Positions 8,102-16,921 of a stretch of DNA of 60,398 nt are shown piece after piece. Each line of letters opens with the position of its first letter. Positions within the stretch are counted from its first letter, which is position 1. Source of the stretch: CAZVYJ01 sp964631565 (GTDB taxonomy: Bacteria > Planctomycetota > Phycisphaerae > SM23-33); assembly GCA_964631565.1 (NCBI GenBank), contig CAZVYJ010000016.1:1-60398 (forward strand), written 5' to 3'. Below the pieces are notes generated by a model that saw only the letters and a program-made list of their open reading frames with translations, did no database searches and was not told the DNA's origin. The translations under genes were made by a program, and so were the position numbers.

Positions 8102-10357
8102 ATGGCCAACACGGATGCCTGGATAATGGAAGAATCGCAGTTTTCGCCCGCGACGGCTCGGGCCTATGAGGGCCTGTTCACGCTCGGCAGCGGGTACATG
8201 CACGTTCGCGGCTCGCTGGCTGAAGGGTTGGCCGATTCGCCGCAGAACGATACATACCTCCGCATGCCCGCCAACGTGACGGCTGAGAAGTTCAAGGCCA
8301 CAAGCGCCAAGTGGGGCACTTACGTTCCGGGCATATTCGGCCCGCACCCGACGCTCAACAACGAAATGGTCAACCTGCCGTTCTTCCTGGACCTCCGCCC
8401 GTACGTCGCCGGCGAAAAGCTGGACATGACCGCCAGCAGAATTTCCGGCTACAGCCGCCTGCTCGATATGCGCACAGCCACGCTTAAGCGATCGCTGGTG
8501 TGGCAGACCGCCTCAGGCGTGGAAATAAAAGTGACGAGCGAAGAATTCGTCAGCGCTGCCAGGACTAATCTCTGCGTGCAGCGGCTGGTGCTCGCCGGGC
8601 CGGCCGGGACGAAAATCACCGTCCGCGGCGGAATAAACAGCGACATACGCACGAGCGGCTACGATCATCTCGCCGAGGTCGCGTTCGCCAAAATGGGCGA
8701 CAACGGCGTCGAGTGCCGCGTCAGGACTGACGGCGGAGACACTGTCCGCATGGTTTCGCAGCTTATCGCAGCAGGGGCAATCTGGCAGTACAGCGCCGCA
8801 GCGAGGACGGCCGAGCTTGCAGCCGAGCTTGAGATACCGGCTGCCGGCGAACTTGTAATCGAAAAGCGCACCGCCGTCGCGACCGGCCGCGACCTTCAGC
8901 CTCGCGACCCGGCCGAGACTCTGCGGGCCGTCGCGATGGAAAATTTCGACCGCCTCCGCGAGCCGCACGCCGCTGTCTGGGCAAAACGCTGGGACGCGAG
9001 CGACGTGATTATCGAGGGCGACCATCGCTCGCAGCTTGCGATGCGGGCGGCGATTTATCATCTCCTGCGGGTTCACGTGCCCGGCGACTGCCGCGTTGCA
9101 GTCGACGCCAAGGGCTATGCCGGCGACGCATACTTCGGCCGGTTCTTCTGGGACACGGAGATGTACCTGCTGCCGTTCTATCTCTACACCAGCCCGGCCG
9201 ACGCCAGAACGCTTGTCGATTTCCGCGTTCAGGGCCTCAACGGCGCACGCAGCAACGCCCGCCGTTACGGCTACTGCGGAGCGCGGTACGCGTGGGAGTC
9301 GGACCCGGCCGGCAATGAATGCTGCCCCAACTGGCAGTACGGCGACCACGAAATTCACGTGACAGCCGCCGTCGTCTACGGCCTGACGCACTACGCCAAG
9401 GCCACATGCGACGAGGGCTACCTCACCGGCCACGCCGCAGAAACGCTCGCCGAGACCGCACGCTACTGGCTGGACCGCCTGGACCGCAGGTCCGGAGACG
9501 AAAACTTCAGCCTGCTCGGCGTCATGGGCCCCGACGAGTACACGCCGATATCGAGCAACAACAGCTACACGAACCGGATGGCCGCCTTCTCGCTGGCGAC
9601 GGCTGCCAAATATGCCGCACACGGCGGCGCAAGCGAGGATGAGTGCAGGGCCTTCGCCGATGCCGCCGCGAAGCTGCCCATACTGAGGCGCGACGATGGC
9701 CTGGTGCTGCAGTGCGAGGAATTCGAAAAATTCGCCGAGCCTCGATTCGAAAAACTCTGGAAAGACCGCAGCAGGCCCTTCGCCTCGCAGGTTTCGCAGG
9801 AGCGGCTGTACCGCACGAAATGCCTCAAGCAGGCCGACGTGCTCATGCTCATGATGCTCTTCCCGGACGAGTTCACCGATGAAGAAGTCCGCAAGGCGTG
9901 GGACTACTACCTGCCGGTGACGACGCACGATTCGTCGCTGTCCGGCGGGGCGCACGCGATAATCGCCAAGCGGCTGAAGATGGACGAGGAGGCGTGGGAG
10001 TTCTGGCAGAAGGCGTCCGGGCTTGATCTGGACGTTGCACACGGCGGGGCCGCCGACGGCATACACATCGCCGGCGCTGGCGCGACGTGGCAGATGGCCG
10101 TCCTTGGCTTCGCCGGAATGGCGACGGCAATGCAGTCGGAAGTGCTGAAACTTTCGCCGCGACTGCCGAAGGCGTGGACGCGCCTGGCGTTCCCGATTGT
10201 ATGGAAGGGCTGCCCCGTTTACATCGACATCAACAGCGAAAAAGTCGTCGTCGCCAATCGCGGCGAAATGGAAATCGTCGCCGAAGTATGCGGCGAGGCG
10301 CGGCGGATACCGGCCGGCCGAACGGAAAGATTCCTCTGCGGCAGGAGGCAGGCATGA
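8102..10357 (+). CDS. Glycoside hydrolase family 65 disaccharide phosphorylase
   Basis: 751 aa from the ATG at 8102 (MANTDAW), which follows AAGGA. GH65 inverting phosphorylases split maltose, trehalose, kojibiose or nigerose with phosphate to give beta-glucose 1-phosphate. The catalytic acid region reads MGPDEYTPISSNNSYTN, the phosphate site THDSSLSG, and the central barrel motif FFWDTEMYLLPFYLYTSP. All three blocks are typical of the family, as is the length. The TGA overlaps the ATG of the next gene, a beta-phosphoglucomutase, which uses the product. The exact disaccharide cannot be read from the sequence. The chain belongs in the cytoplasm, as no signal peptide is seen. Confidence 0.9.
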   Translation: MANTDAWIMEESQFSPATARAYEGLFTLGSGYMHVRGSLAEGLADSPQNDTYLRMPANVTAEKFKATSAKWGTYVPGIFGPHPTLNNEMVNLPFFLDLRPYVAGEKLDMTASRISGYSRLLDMRTATLKRSLVWQTASGVEIKVTSEEFVSAARTNLCVQRLVLAGPAGTKITVRGGINSDIRTSGYDHLAEVAFAKMGDNGVECRVRTDGGDTVRMVSQLIAAGAIWQYSAAARTAELAAELEIPAAGELVIEKRTAVATGRDLQPRDPAETLRAVAMENFDRLREPHAAVWAKRWDASDVIIEGDHRSQLAMRAAIYHLLRVHVPGDCRVAVDAKGYAGDAYFGRFFWDTEMYLLPFYLYTSPADARTLVDFRVQGLNGARSNARRYGYCGARYAWESDPAGNECCPNWQYGDHEIHVTAAVVYGLTHYAKATCDEGYLTGHAAETLAETARYWLDRLDRRSGDENFSLLGVMGPDEYTPISSNNSYTNRMAAFSLATAAKYAAHGGASEDECRAFADAAAKLPILRRDDGLVLQCEEFEKFAEPRFEKLWKDRSRPFASQVSQERLYRTKCLKQADVLMLMMLFPDEFTDEEVRKAWDYYLPVTTHDSSLSGGAHAIIAKRLKMDEEAWEFWQKASGLDLDVAHGGAADGIHIAGAGATWQMAVLGFAGMATAMQSEVLKLSPRLPKAWTRLAFPIVWKGCPVYIDINSEKVVVANRGEMEIVAEVCGEARRIPAGRTERFLCGRRQA

Positions 10358-11004
10358 TTCGCGGCGTGATTTTCGACCTCGACGGCGTTCTTGTCACCAC
10401 GGACGAGTTCCACTACCAGGCGTGGAAGCGCGTGGCCGACGAGGAAGGCATATACTTCGACCGCCAGATCAACCATCGCCTCCGCGGCGTCAGCAGGATG
10501 GCCAGCCTGGAAATCGTCCTCGAGCGCGCGACGCGCCGGTACAGCGACGAAGAAAAACTGGAGATGGCCACGCGCAAAAATAATTACTACCGCGACCTGC
10601 TCCATACGCTAACGCCGAAGGCGCTGCTGCCCGGCGCGCTGAAGATACTGACCGAACTCCGCAGGCTCGGCATAAAGACGGCCATCGGCTCGTCCAGCAA
10701 GAACACGCCGCTCATCATGGAGCGGACCGCCCTGACGGACAAAATCGACGCCGTCGCCGACGGCAACGACATAACCCGCTCCAAGCCGGACCCGCAGGTT
10801 TTCCTCATCGCGGCCGAGCGGCTGGGCCTGCCGGCTGAGCAGTGCCTGGTCGTGGAAGACGCTGTCGCGGGCATCGAGGCCGGCCGGCGGGCCGGGATGG
10901 CCGTCTTCGGAATCGGCACGCCGGATATACTGCCGGGCGTGGAGAATATCGCCGAAAATCTCTCGCAAGTCACGGCGCAGCAACTTGTTAGCATAAGCCG
11001 CTGA
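10354..11004 (+). CDS. pgmB: Beta-phosphoglucomutase (HAD superfamily)
   Basis: 216 aa. It converts beta-glucose 1-phosphate from the upstream GH65 phosphorylase into glucose 6-phosphate. HAD motif I is FDLDGVLVTTDEFHYQAW (nucleophile Asp and acid/base Asp). Motif II is IGSSSKN, the lysine is in RSKPDPQVF, and motif IV is VVEDAVAGIEAG. The cap domain with RLRGVSR fits PgmB. The start ATG at 10354 overlaps the GH65 stop as ATGA and has the Shine-Dalgarno sequence GCAGGAGG. Confidence 0.92.
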   Translation: MIRGVIFDLDGVLVTTDEFHYQAWKRVADEEGIYFDRQINHRLRGVSRMASLEIVLERATRRYSDEEKLEMATRKNNYYRDLLHTLTPKALLPGALKILTELRRLGIKTAIGSSSKNTPLIMERTALTDKIDAVADGNDITRSKPDPQVFLIAAERLGLPAEQCLVVEDAVAGIEAGRRAGMAVFGIGTPDILPGVENIAENLSQVTAQQLVSISR

Positions 11005-11088
11005 CGGGCTGCGGCGGCATGTCAAATTTCATCAAAAACTGATGCGCTGCTTACAGTTGCGCCCTGCGCAGTCCGATAATAGTGCTGG

Positions 11089-11343
11089 ATGTCGGATATG
11101 CAGAGGGCTTGTGACATGTCGGAAAAACGGACATTATCTTTGACCAAGGGCGACCGGACGTACGTGTTCAACTATGTCCCCGGGGGCGAGAGCGAAGTAT
11201 TCCGGCAGGCCATGCAACTGGCCGCCAATCCCAAAAGCGGCTTCGACATGGCCGACGCCGCAAAAATCAGCTTTCGTCTGGCCAAGGAAGTTGCCGATGA
11301 ATGTTATAAAGAGGTTGTACCGCCAGCGCCGTCAGAATACTGA
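11089..11343 (+). CDS. Small hypothetical protein
   Basis: 84 aa (75 aa if it starts at the ATG at 11116, MSEKRTLSL). I do not recognise a family. It is a soluble, mixed alpha/beta chain with LTKGDRTYVFNYVPGGESEVFRQAMQL and an alanine-rich helix. It ends 60 bases before the recombinase gene and may be co-transcribed with it. It is supported by codon usage like its neighbours and by position, not by homology. Confidence 0.55.
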   Translation: MSDMQRACDMSEKRTLSLTKGDRTYVFNYVPGGESEVFRQAMQLAANPKSGFDMADAAKISFRLAKEVADECYKEVVPPAPSEY

Positions 11344-11402
11344 CGGGGACGGGGCAGCCGCAGCCACGCACGAACACGAATACGTATACGAAAAAAGGCG
11401 CC

Positions 11403-12392
11403 ATGGACGGACTGCCGATTATCAAACGATTCCTCGATTACGTTGACTCAGAGCGCAACTTCTCTGCGCACACCGTTCGTTCGTACTCAGCCGACCTGAC
11501 GCAGTTCTGCCGGTTCCTCGCGATGCTTCAGACTCCAGCCGCCGGCAAGGAGCTGCTGTCGGCCGACGATCTGCCGCCCGTCGACGAGCTGCAGCCGGGC
11601 TCGCTCTCGGCGCTGCTGCCGGCCGTCAGCCCCACGGAAATCCGATCGTACCTCGCCATGATGCGCAACAGCAATTATTCCAAGTCGACCATCGCCCGCA
11701 AGCTCGCCACGCTGCGGAGCTTTTACAAGTTTCTCGTCCGCTGCGAGATTATCGAGGCCTCGCCGGTCAGCGTCGTCCGCACGCCGCGGCAGGACAAGCG
11801 CCTGCCCAAGTGCCTCGACGTCGCCCAGATAGACGCGCTGCTTTCCGCCCCCGACACAAGCACGCTGCTGGGCGCGCGCGACAAGGCGATTCTGGAGACT
11901 ATCTATTCCGGCGGCCTGCGGATTGGCGAGCTTGTCTCGCTGAACATCGAGGACCTGGACGAATTTTCCGAGGCGCTGCGCATCCGCGGCAAGGGCAAGA
12001 AGGAGCGCCTCGCGCCGCTGGGCAGCAAGGCCATCGAGGCCATCGACGCGTACATGAAGCTGCGGCGGGAAACTTTCGATTCGCCGAAGCGCGGGCCGCT
12101 GTTCGTCAACAAGTTCGGCAGGCGGATATCGGAGCGCAGCATCCGCCGCAAGCTCGATACGTACCTGCTGATGGCCGGCATCCCGACGCACATCAGCCCG
12201 CACACGCTGAGGCACAGTTTCGCCACGCACATGCTCAACGCCGGGGCCGACCTGCGAAGCGTGCAGGAAATGCTCGGCCACGAGAGCCTCTCCACCACGC
12301 AGATTTACACACACCTCACCACCAGCCGCCTCAAAGAGGTCTACGACAAGGCCCACCCGATGGCTAGCCGGACCAAAAAGACGGCCGTTTGA
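11403..12392 (+). CDS. Tyrosine recombinase XerC/XerD family
   Basis: 329 aa. The N-terminal SAM-like core-binding domain (DYVDSERNFSAHTVRSYSADLTQFCRF) is followed by the catalytic domain with the Arg in GGLRIGEL, the HxxR box HTLRHSFATHML, the His in LGHESL and the Tyr nucleophile in TTQIYTHLT. Length and layout match chromosome-dimer-resolving Xer recombinases rather than phage integrases. The N-terminal domain carries a short insertion (ELLSADDLPPVDELQPGS). No phage or integron genes surround it, so a housekeeping role at dif is the likeliest. Whether it is XerC or XerD cannot be fixed from this alone. Confidence 0.9.
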   Translation: MDGLPIIKRFLDYVDSERNFSAHTVRSYSADLTQFCRFLAMLQTPAAGKELLSADDLPPVDELQPGSLSALLPAVSPTEIRSYLAMMRNSNYSKSTIARKLATLRSFYKFLVRCEIIEASPVSVVRTPRQDKRLPKCLDVAQIDALLSAPDTSTLLGARDKAILETIYSGGLRIGELVSLNIEDLDEFSEALRIRGKGKKERLAPLGSKAIEAIDAYMKLRRETFDSPKRGPLFVNKFGRRISERSIRRKLDTYLLMAGIPTHISPHTLRHSFATHMLNAGADLRSVQEMLGHESLSTTQIYTHLTTSRLKEVYDKAHPMASRTKKTAV

Positions 12393-12468
12393 GGTTTTTC
12401 AGTATTCGGCCGGTAGGTGTGTAAATGGATATGGTTTTAACAAGGGTTTCAATAGCATTTCGAATTGC

Positions 12469-12497
12469 TTGCAAGTGCGGGCTGGCGAGTAGATAAT
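12469..12497 (+). promoter_or_regulatory. Candidate sigma-70-type promoter for the TPR lipoprotein gene
   Basis: TTGCAA, a 17-base spacer, then GATAAT (4/6 and 5/6 matches to consensus), 55 bases before the ATG at 12553. That start also has a strong AAGGAG at about 12539. Confidence 0.4.
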
Positions 12498-12552
12498 ATC
12501 GTCCGCGCTGGTTTATGCGCTTAACTATGGATATTGGGAAGGAGCATTTCCG

Positions 12553-13557
12553 ATGAGACATACAATCGTTCAGATTACCGTCCTTGTTGCTCTTGCGGGT
12601 TTTGTTGTGATGCAGGCCGGCTGCGACGCACGTCCGCCCGCGCCGAAGGCCCTCAGCGGCGACCCGCTTACGACGCTGTCGGTCAACAGCGAAGACCCGG
12701 CTGAGATCGCCGGCGCCGCCGCGATGGAAGCCGGCAGAATAGAGTACAAGTTCCGCCTCGAGGTTCTGCAGAACTACTACTATCACGTCGGAGACGCCAC
12801 GAGATATATCTGGACGCAGGATGAGATCAAAAATCTCGACGAAGCCCAGCAGTTCGAATGGGTCGGCCTGCCGAAGATCGTTCCGCCGTCGAAGGAATCG
12901 GTCGCAGGCGCCGACGAGCGCGTGCTGGTCGAAGACCTCGTCGTCTCGCGCCGCAAATTCCTCGCCGGTATGGAAGAGCTTGCCCAGTATTACGAACGCA
13001 AGAACGACGGATGGAAGGCCAAGGTCATCCGCAACGTACAGGCCCGCCTGCTGCCTCAGCGGACTTACATGTACTTCCTCGACGCCGAGATTCCCGGCCC
13101 GGACGCCAGGCCCACACAGGTTATCTCCGCTGCGGACCAGCTCTACGACGAAGCCTACAAGCTTTACAAGAGCGGCAAGCCCCTTCCGGGCGTGACGAGC
13201 TATCCCAAGCAGAGCAAGGCGCTCGAGTTGTTCGTGCAGCTGGTGCAGGAGTATCCGAGCAGCACGAAGATAGCCCTCAGCGCGTACTTCATCGCCGAAA
13301 TATACAAAGAGTATTTCCAGGAAGACTACCGGGCCGTGCAGTGGTACGAGCGTGCATGGCAGTGGGATCCGAATATCCTGCAGCCGGCCCGCTTCCAGGC
13401 CGCCACGGTTTACGATCTCCGCCTCCAGGACCACGACAAGGCGATCGAACTCTACGAGCAGTCGATACTGCACGATCCGCCTCGCTTCCGTAACAAGGAA
13501 TTCGCACAGCAGCGGATAAGAGAGCTTAACGAGGCCAAGAGAAAGCCCAAGCAATAA
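12553..13557 (+). CDS. TPR-containing lipoprotein
   Basis: 334 aa. The N-terminus is a lipoprotein signal with lipobox VMQAGC, so the mature chain is lipid-anchored at Cys24. The C-terminal third has tetratricopeptide-type helix pairs (SKALELFVQLVQEYPSSTKIALSAYFIAEIY; DYRAVQWYERAWQWDP; DKAIELYEQSI), spaced about 35 residues. TPRs usually hold protein partners. The partner is unknown; the following DUF4159 gene may be in the same unit or have its own promoter. A ribosome binding site (GGGAAGGAGC) precedes the ATG. Confidence 0.8.
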   Translation: MRHTIVQITVLVALAGFVVMQAGCDARPPAPKALSGDPLTTLSVNSEDPAEIAGAAAMEAGRIEYKFRLEVLQNYYYHVGDATRYIWTQDEIKNLDEAQQFEWVGLPKIVPPSKESVAGADERVLVEDLVVSRRKFLAGMEELAQYYERKNDGWKAKVIRNVQARLLPQRTYMYFLDAEIPGPDARPTQVISAADQLYDEAYKLYKSGKPLPGVTSYPKQSKALELFVQLVQEYPSSTKIALSAYFIAEIYKEYFQEDYRAVQWYERAWQWDPNILQPARFQAATVYDLRLQDHDKAIELYEQSILHDPPRFRNKEFAQQRIRELNEAKRKPKQ

Positions 13558-13644
13558 CCTCCGGTCGCCGAAAAGCCGCAACAACCCCGGCGCCGCGAAC
13601 GTTATAATTCCTGGGGCCTGGATGGCCCAGGGAAAAGATTTGTC

Positions 13645-15171
13645 ATGACCTCGACCGTTCGCAAGTTGGCGTTTTTGGCGCTGCTGCTGGCGGCCGCTTT
13701 TGCGGCGCCCGCCTGGGCCGGCGATTTTGATAATCCCAAGGCGAAAAAACCTCCACAGGCAAAGCCCCAGCGCAGAAGCGGCGGCGAAAGCCTGCCTCCG
13801 CTGCCCTTGCCCGCGACGCCTCTTAGACGCAGCGAAAAGAAACGCCAGCCGGCCCCGCCTGCGCTTGTCGGCATGATACATTTCGCCGCCGGCCGGTTCG
13901 AAGTGATCGACGGCAAGCGCGTGCCCGTTCAGGATTTTCCCACCACGCAGATAGACATCGAGCGGCTGATGAACTACGCCAACGGCCGGCTGAAAATTCA
14001 CTACCGCTACATGCCGATGACGCTCGACAAGTTTTCGTGGGATCCGACCGAACTGCCCCTGCTTTACCTGACCGGCTGGACGCCCCTGCCGCGGCTCGAC
14101 GACAAGACGGCCGCCAGCCTGCAGCGGTATCTTTACGACGGCGGGACGCTTGTCATTCACGCCCAGTGCGGCCGGGAGGAGTTCAGCATCTCCGCCCTCA
14201 AGGAAATCGCCCGCCTGTTTCCCGACCGCAAGCTCGTCCGCATAAGCGAGGATTCGCCCCTGTTCAACGCGTTTTTCCCGATAGACACGGTTCGCGTCCG
14301 CGTCGATAAAAAGGATTTCGAGAAGCGCAAGCCGGAGCTTTACGGCGTGTACATCGGCTGCCGCCCGGCTATCATATTCTCGCCGATAGATTTGAACTGC
14401 GGCTGGGACGTAGTCAAAAACCCCATTGTCGGCGGCACTCTCTATCACCAGGACGACGGGCTGGCGATGGGCGTGAACATCATCACCATGACGCTTGCGA
14501 ACTTTCAGTATGCCCGGGCGTTCGCCACCGAGAAGCTCTATCACGAGCAGAAAAATCCGGCGCGCGACAAACTCGTAATCGCGCAGGTGCGGCACGGCGG
14601 CGACTGGGACCCAACGCCGCACGCGCTGCCGAATCTCATGAAATACGTGCAGCACAACACCACGCTGAACGTCCAGTTCAAACGCGACGTGGTGGAGCTG
14701 GCCGGCGCGGATGTGGGAAAGCATCCGGTTCTGTACATGACCGGCCTGCAGGATTTCAAATTCACCGATGCGGAGGTCGTGATGCTGCGCAATTATCTCG
14801 CGGCGGGGGGGCTGCTTGTGGCGGATGCGTCGGCCGGCCGAAAAACGTTCGACGCAGCGTTCCGGCGAGAAATGAAAAGGGTTCTGCCGAACCACGAGCA
14901 TAAGTCGCTTGCCGCAGACTCGCCGGTGTACCAGATGCCGTACTCCATAAAAACGGTTGAATACACCACGCTGGTAAGAACCACGCAGCCCGATCTGAAA
15001 ACGCCGACGCTCGAGGGCATATCGATTGACGGCCAGCTCGGCGTGATATATTCGCCGATGGGGCTTTCAAACGGATGGGAGCAGCTCGGCTACGCCTATA
15101 ATCGCGGCTACAGCGACGCGGATGCACTCCGACTCGGCGTGAACATATTCGCCTACGCCCTTACACACTGA
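13645..15171 (+). CDS. Secreted protein with two DUF4159 domains
   Basis: 508 aa. Signal peptide FLALLLAAAFAAPAWA ends near residue 26. A proline/lysine-rich linker (residues 30-75) precedes two copies of DUF4159. The first (about 80-285) starts near IDIERLMNYANGRLKIHYRY. The second (about 310-508) starts at VIAQVRHGGDWDPTPHALPNL. Both have the LYMTG/LYLTG strand followed by a helix and an LVADA/LVIHA strand, as in glutamine-amidotransferase-like folds. DUF4159 proteins are common in Planctomycetes with unknown function. A TATAAT lies at 13603-13608, but no good -35 box. Confidence 0.82.
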   Translation: MTSTVRKLAFLALLLAAAFAAPAWAGDFDNPKAKKPPQAKPQRRSGGESLPPLPLPATPLRRSEKKRQPAPPALVGMIHFAAGRFEVIDGKRVPVQDFPTTQIDIERLMNYANGRLKIHYRYMPMTLDKFSWDPTELPLLYLTGWTPLPRLDDKTAASLQRYLYDGGTLVIHAQCGREEFSISALKEIARLFPDRKLVRISEDSPLFNAFFPIDTVRVRVDKKDFEKRKPELYGVYIGCRPAIIFSPIDLNCGWDVVKNPIVGGTLYHQDDGLAMGVNIITMTLANFQYARAFATEKLYHEQKNPARDKLVIAQVRHGGDWDPTPHALPNLMKYVQHNTTLNVQFKRDVVELAGADVGKHPVLYMTGLQDFKFTDAEVVMLRNYLAAGGLLVADASAGRKTFDAAFRREMKRVLPNHEHKSLAADSPVYQMPYSIKTVEYTTLVRTTQPDLKTPTLEGISIDGQLGVIYSPMGLSNGWEQLGYAYNRGYSDADALRLGVNIFAYALTH

Positions 15172-15229
15172 CCGCCATATTCGATTGATGAACAGGTTAT
15201 GGTCGGTTCAAAGGCATGTTTTACTGTTG

Positions 15230-15259
15230 TTAATTCGCGAATCGCGAGTCGCGAATTAA
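15230..15259. repeat. Nested TCGCGA palindrome
   Basis: Perfect inverted repeat TTAATTCGCGA / TCGCGAATTAA around ATCGCGAG. TCGCGA recurs three times. There is no run of T, so it is not a classical terminator. Confidence 0.6.
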
Positions 15260-15366
15260 AGGCATATCTGATAGACGATTTCTAAACCATGCTGCATGAA
15301 GACGCTGAAATACGCATTGTCTTGTCACATCTGCGTTTATCCCTGTTTTTGTTGGATAGTCCGCGC

Positions 15367-15412
15367 AAAAAGACAGCCAGCGGGGGAAAGGAGGATTGAG
15401 CCACCGCTGGCT
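15367..15412 (-). terminator. Rho-independent terminator downstream of the microcompartment operon
   Basis: On the minus strand: AGCCAGCGG, an 18-20 base loop, CCGCTGGCT, then GTCTTTTT. The nine-pair GC-rich stem and T-run fit a terminator. It lies about 220 bases beyond the aldolase stop, leaving a long, hairpin-rich 3' UTR. Confidence 0.65.
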
Positions 15413-15633
15413 GGAGGGGCCGGGGGGAGAGCCCCTCTCGCTCGCTCTATATAATTATTCGCCTAGTCCGAAAGGTTTGTTCACCAAATTTTTCCGATAT
15501 TTCCCATATTGGAGCTTGTTGCGGGTTAATCCCTTGTCTTATAAGGGATTAGAGAGGGATAAAAACTTCAGAAAGTAAGGTGTATACCGCAGGTTTTTAT
15601 GGTTTTCGCTTACTTGCAGGCAGTGGCGGGTTT

Positions 15634-16614
15634 TTACCTGTTGCTCATTTGTATGATCCTGTCGGTTATGACCTGGACCAGCTTTTCGCACTCATCTTCC
15701 ATGGCCCGTTTACGGGCGGTTTCGCTGCTTGAGCCGAGACCCGCAGCCGGTATCACTCTTCCGGCGACGGTGGCCGGGAATCTCTGGCCTGTCGGCGTCG
15801 GCTGGGGCTGGCCTGCCTGTGAAGGCGAGCCTGCGATGCCGTTGCCGCGCCCGTGGCCGTTGAGGTCGGCCGTGTGCTGCGGAATTGCGCGGGTCGAGAA
15901 GCCCTTCAGGAATTCGTCGCTGCCGGCCAGCACGCACAGATCGCAGCTGCCGTCCTTCAGCCGCGGATCGGCGATGCCCAGCCGCTGCTTGATGTCCAGC
16001 AGTTCGCGGACCTTCTGGTCGGGAAGCTGGCGGACGTTGCCGACTTCCTTGCTCAGCAGGAGAATCTGACAGTACATGTCCAGAGTCTCGAGGTGGAAGT
16101 AGGCGTGTTCGAGCGACTTGTCGCACGCGACTGCGCCGTGGTTGGAAAGCAGAATCGTGTTCGCCTTGTTTCGCAGGTGCGGCAGTATGGTTTCGGCGAA
16201 ATTCTTGCTGCCCGGCGTGTCGTATTCCGCCAGCGGAACCTGGCCGATGAAAATTTCGACTTCCGGCAGTATGCACGTGGGCACCTGTATGCCGGCGACC
16301 GCAAACGCGGTGGCATGCGGCGGGTGGGCGTGACAGACGGCGTTTATTTCAGGCAGCTCGTGGAATATCTCTAGGTGCAGCAGAATTTCCGACGTCCGGG
16401 GCTTGCGGCCCGATATCTGTTTGCCATTGTCGTCGACGACCGCGATGTCTTCCGGCTTCAGGAAACCCTTCGATACGCCGGTCGGCGTGCAGAGATATTT
16501 GCCGTCGCCGAGGCGGAATGTGATGTTGCCGTCATTGGCGGCGACATAGCCTTTTTCGTACATGCGTCGGCCGATGTCGCAGATTTCCTGTTTGACTTTC
16601 CATATGTTGACCAT
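15634..16614 (-). CDS. Class II aldolase (L-fuculose/L-rhamnulose phosphate type), microcompartment cargo
   Basis: 326 aa. It belongs to the zinc-dependent class II aldolase/adducin family and is expected to cleave L-fuculose or L-rhamnulose 1-phosphate to dihydroxyacetone phosphate and L-lactaldehyde. Zinc histidines are in CHAHPPHATAF and SNHGAVACD, and the phosphate loop region is NDGNITFRL. Beyond the roughly 235-residue catalytic core is a proline/glycine linker and a C-terminal amphipathic helix, DECEKLVQVITDRIIQM, which looks like an encapsulation peptide. The ATG at 16614 overlaps the upstream BMC-P stop (TGATG) and has GGAGGT at a good distance; the GTG just before it is less likely. 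It is the last gene of the operon, as in PVM-type loci. Confidence 0.9.
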   Translation of the reverse strand: MVNIWKVKQEICDIGRRMYEKGYVAANDGNITFRLGDGKYLCTPTGVSKGFLKPEDIAVVDDNGKQISGRKPRTSEILLHLEIFHELPEINAVCHAHPPHATAFAVAGIQVPTCILPEVEIFIGQVPLAEYDTPGSKNFAETILPHLRNKANTILLSNHGAVACDKSLEHAYFHLETLDMYCQILLLSKEVGNVRQLPDQKVRELLDIKQRLGIADPRLKDGSCDLCVLAGSDEFLKGFSTRAIPQHTADLNGHGRGNGIAGSPSQAGQPQPTPTGQRFPATVAGRVIPAAGLGSSSETARKRAMEDECEKLVQVITDRIIQMSNR

Positions 16615-16913
16615 CACCGCACCTCCAGGATGGGGTCGAAATCGATATCATCAAGAATGCATGCGTTGTAGCAGTCGAAGGGCACCTTTTTCGGATAGAA
16701 CGGGGCGGTTGCCTCGCGGCCCTCGACCAGGCCGACCAGGTCGCCTTCGCGTGCGGCCAGGCAGTCGTAAAGCACCAGCGGCTCGGCGATCTCGGGGCTT
16801 TTGGCCGCCAGGTTGCCGCGATCCAGCGGGCGGATGAGCAGATAGTTGCCCGGCACGATGTCCGGCATGGCCCGGTTGAGCGTCAACTTTCCGATTATAC
16901 GTGCAATTCGCAT
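16614..16913 (-). CDS. BMC-P shell vertex protein, EutN/CcmL family (copy 3)
   Basis: 99 aa. A pentameric vertex protein that caps the corners of the microcompartment shell. It starts MRIARIIGKLTLN and carries the family's VPGNYLLIRPLD strand, the LVLYDCLAAREGDLVGLVEG core and a C-terminal tail (KKVPFDCYNACILDDIDF). It is the most divergent of the three pentamers here, with Asp/Arg/Gly-rich loops. The same frame is open upstream to about 17372, but that part is antisense-like shadow of the neighbouring gene; the ATG at 16913 fits the conserved start. Confidence 0.88.
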   Translation of the reverse strand: MRIARIIGKLTLNRAMPDIVPGNYLLIRPLDRGNLAAKSPEIAEPLVLYDCLAAREGDLVGLVEGREATAPFYPKKVPFDCYNACILDDIDFDPILEVR

Positions 16914-16921
16914 AAAACCAG

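Larger units (their letters stand above)
15172..15633. other. Convergent intergenic region with several hairpins
   Basis: The 462 bases between the DUF4159 gene (+) and the end of the microcompartment operon (-). It holds a nested palindrome at 15230-15259 (arms TTAATTCGCGA and TCGCGAATTAA), a minus-strand terminator at 15367-15412, a GC hairpin GAGGGGC...GCCCCTC at about 15414-15437, and AATCCCTT...AAGGGATT at about 15529-15551. An open 60-codon frame on the plus strand is not supported. The segment from 15630 down to 15367 on the minus strand may be a structured 3' UTR or a small RNA. Confidence 0.45.

Noticed and set aside
11403..12392. Tyrosine recombinase as a sign of an integrative element
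   Set aside because: It has a Xer-like length and domain order, and no phage, integron or att-like repeats are next to it.
12364..14901. An 845-codon open frame on the minus strand, and others (41502-44210 plus, 8513-10066 minus, 5312-6598 minus)
   Set aside because: They lie opposite well-supported genes, read as Arg/Ala/Gly/His-rich low-complexity chains with no domains, and reflect high GC third positions.
15396..15578. A 60-codon plus-strand frame after the DUF4159 gene
   Set aside because: No ribosome site or recognisable protein; it overlaps terminator and hairpins.
15600..15640. CCCGCCACTG on the minus strand, like part of a cobalamin riboswitch
   Set aside because: The other cobalamin-riboswitch blocks do not line up, it lies at the 3' end of the operon, and PVM aldolase-type pathways do not need B12.
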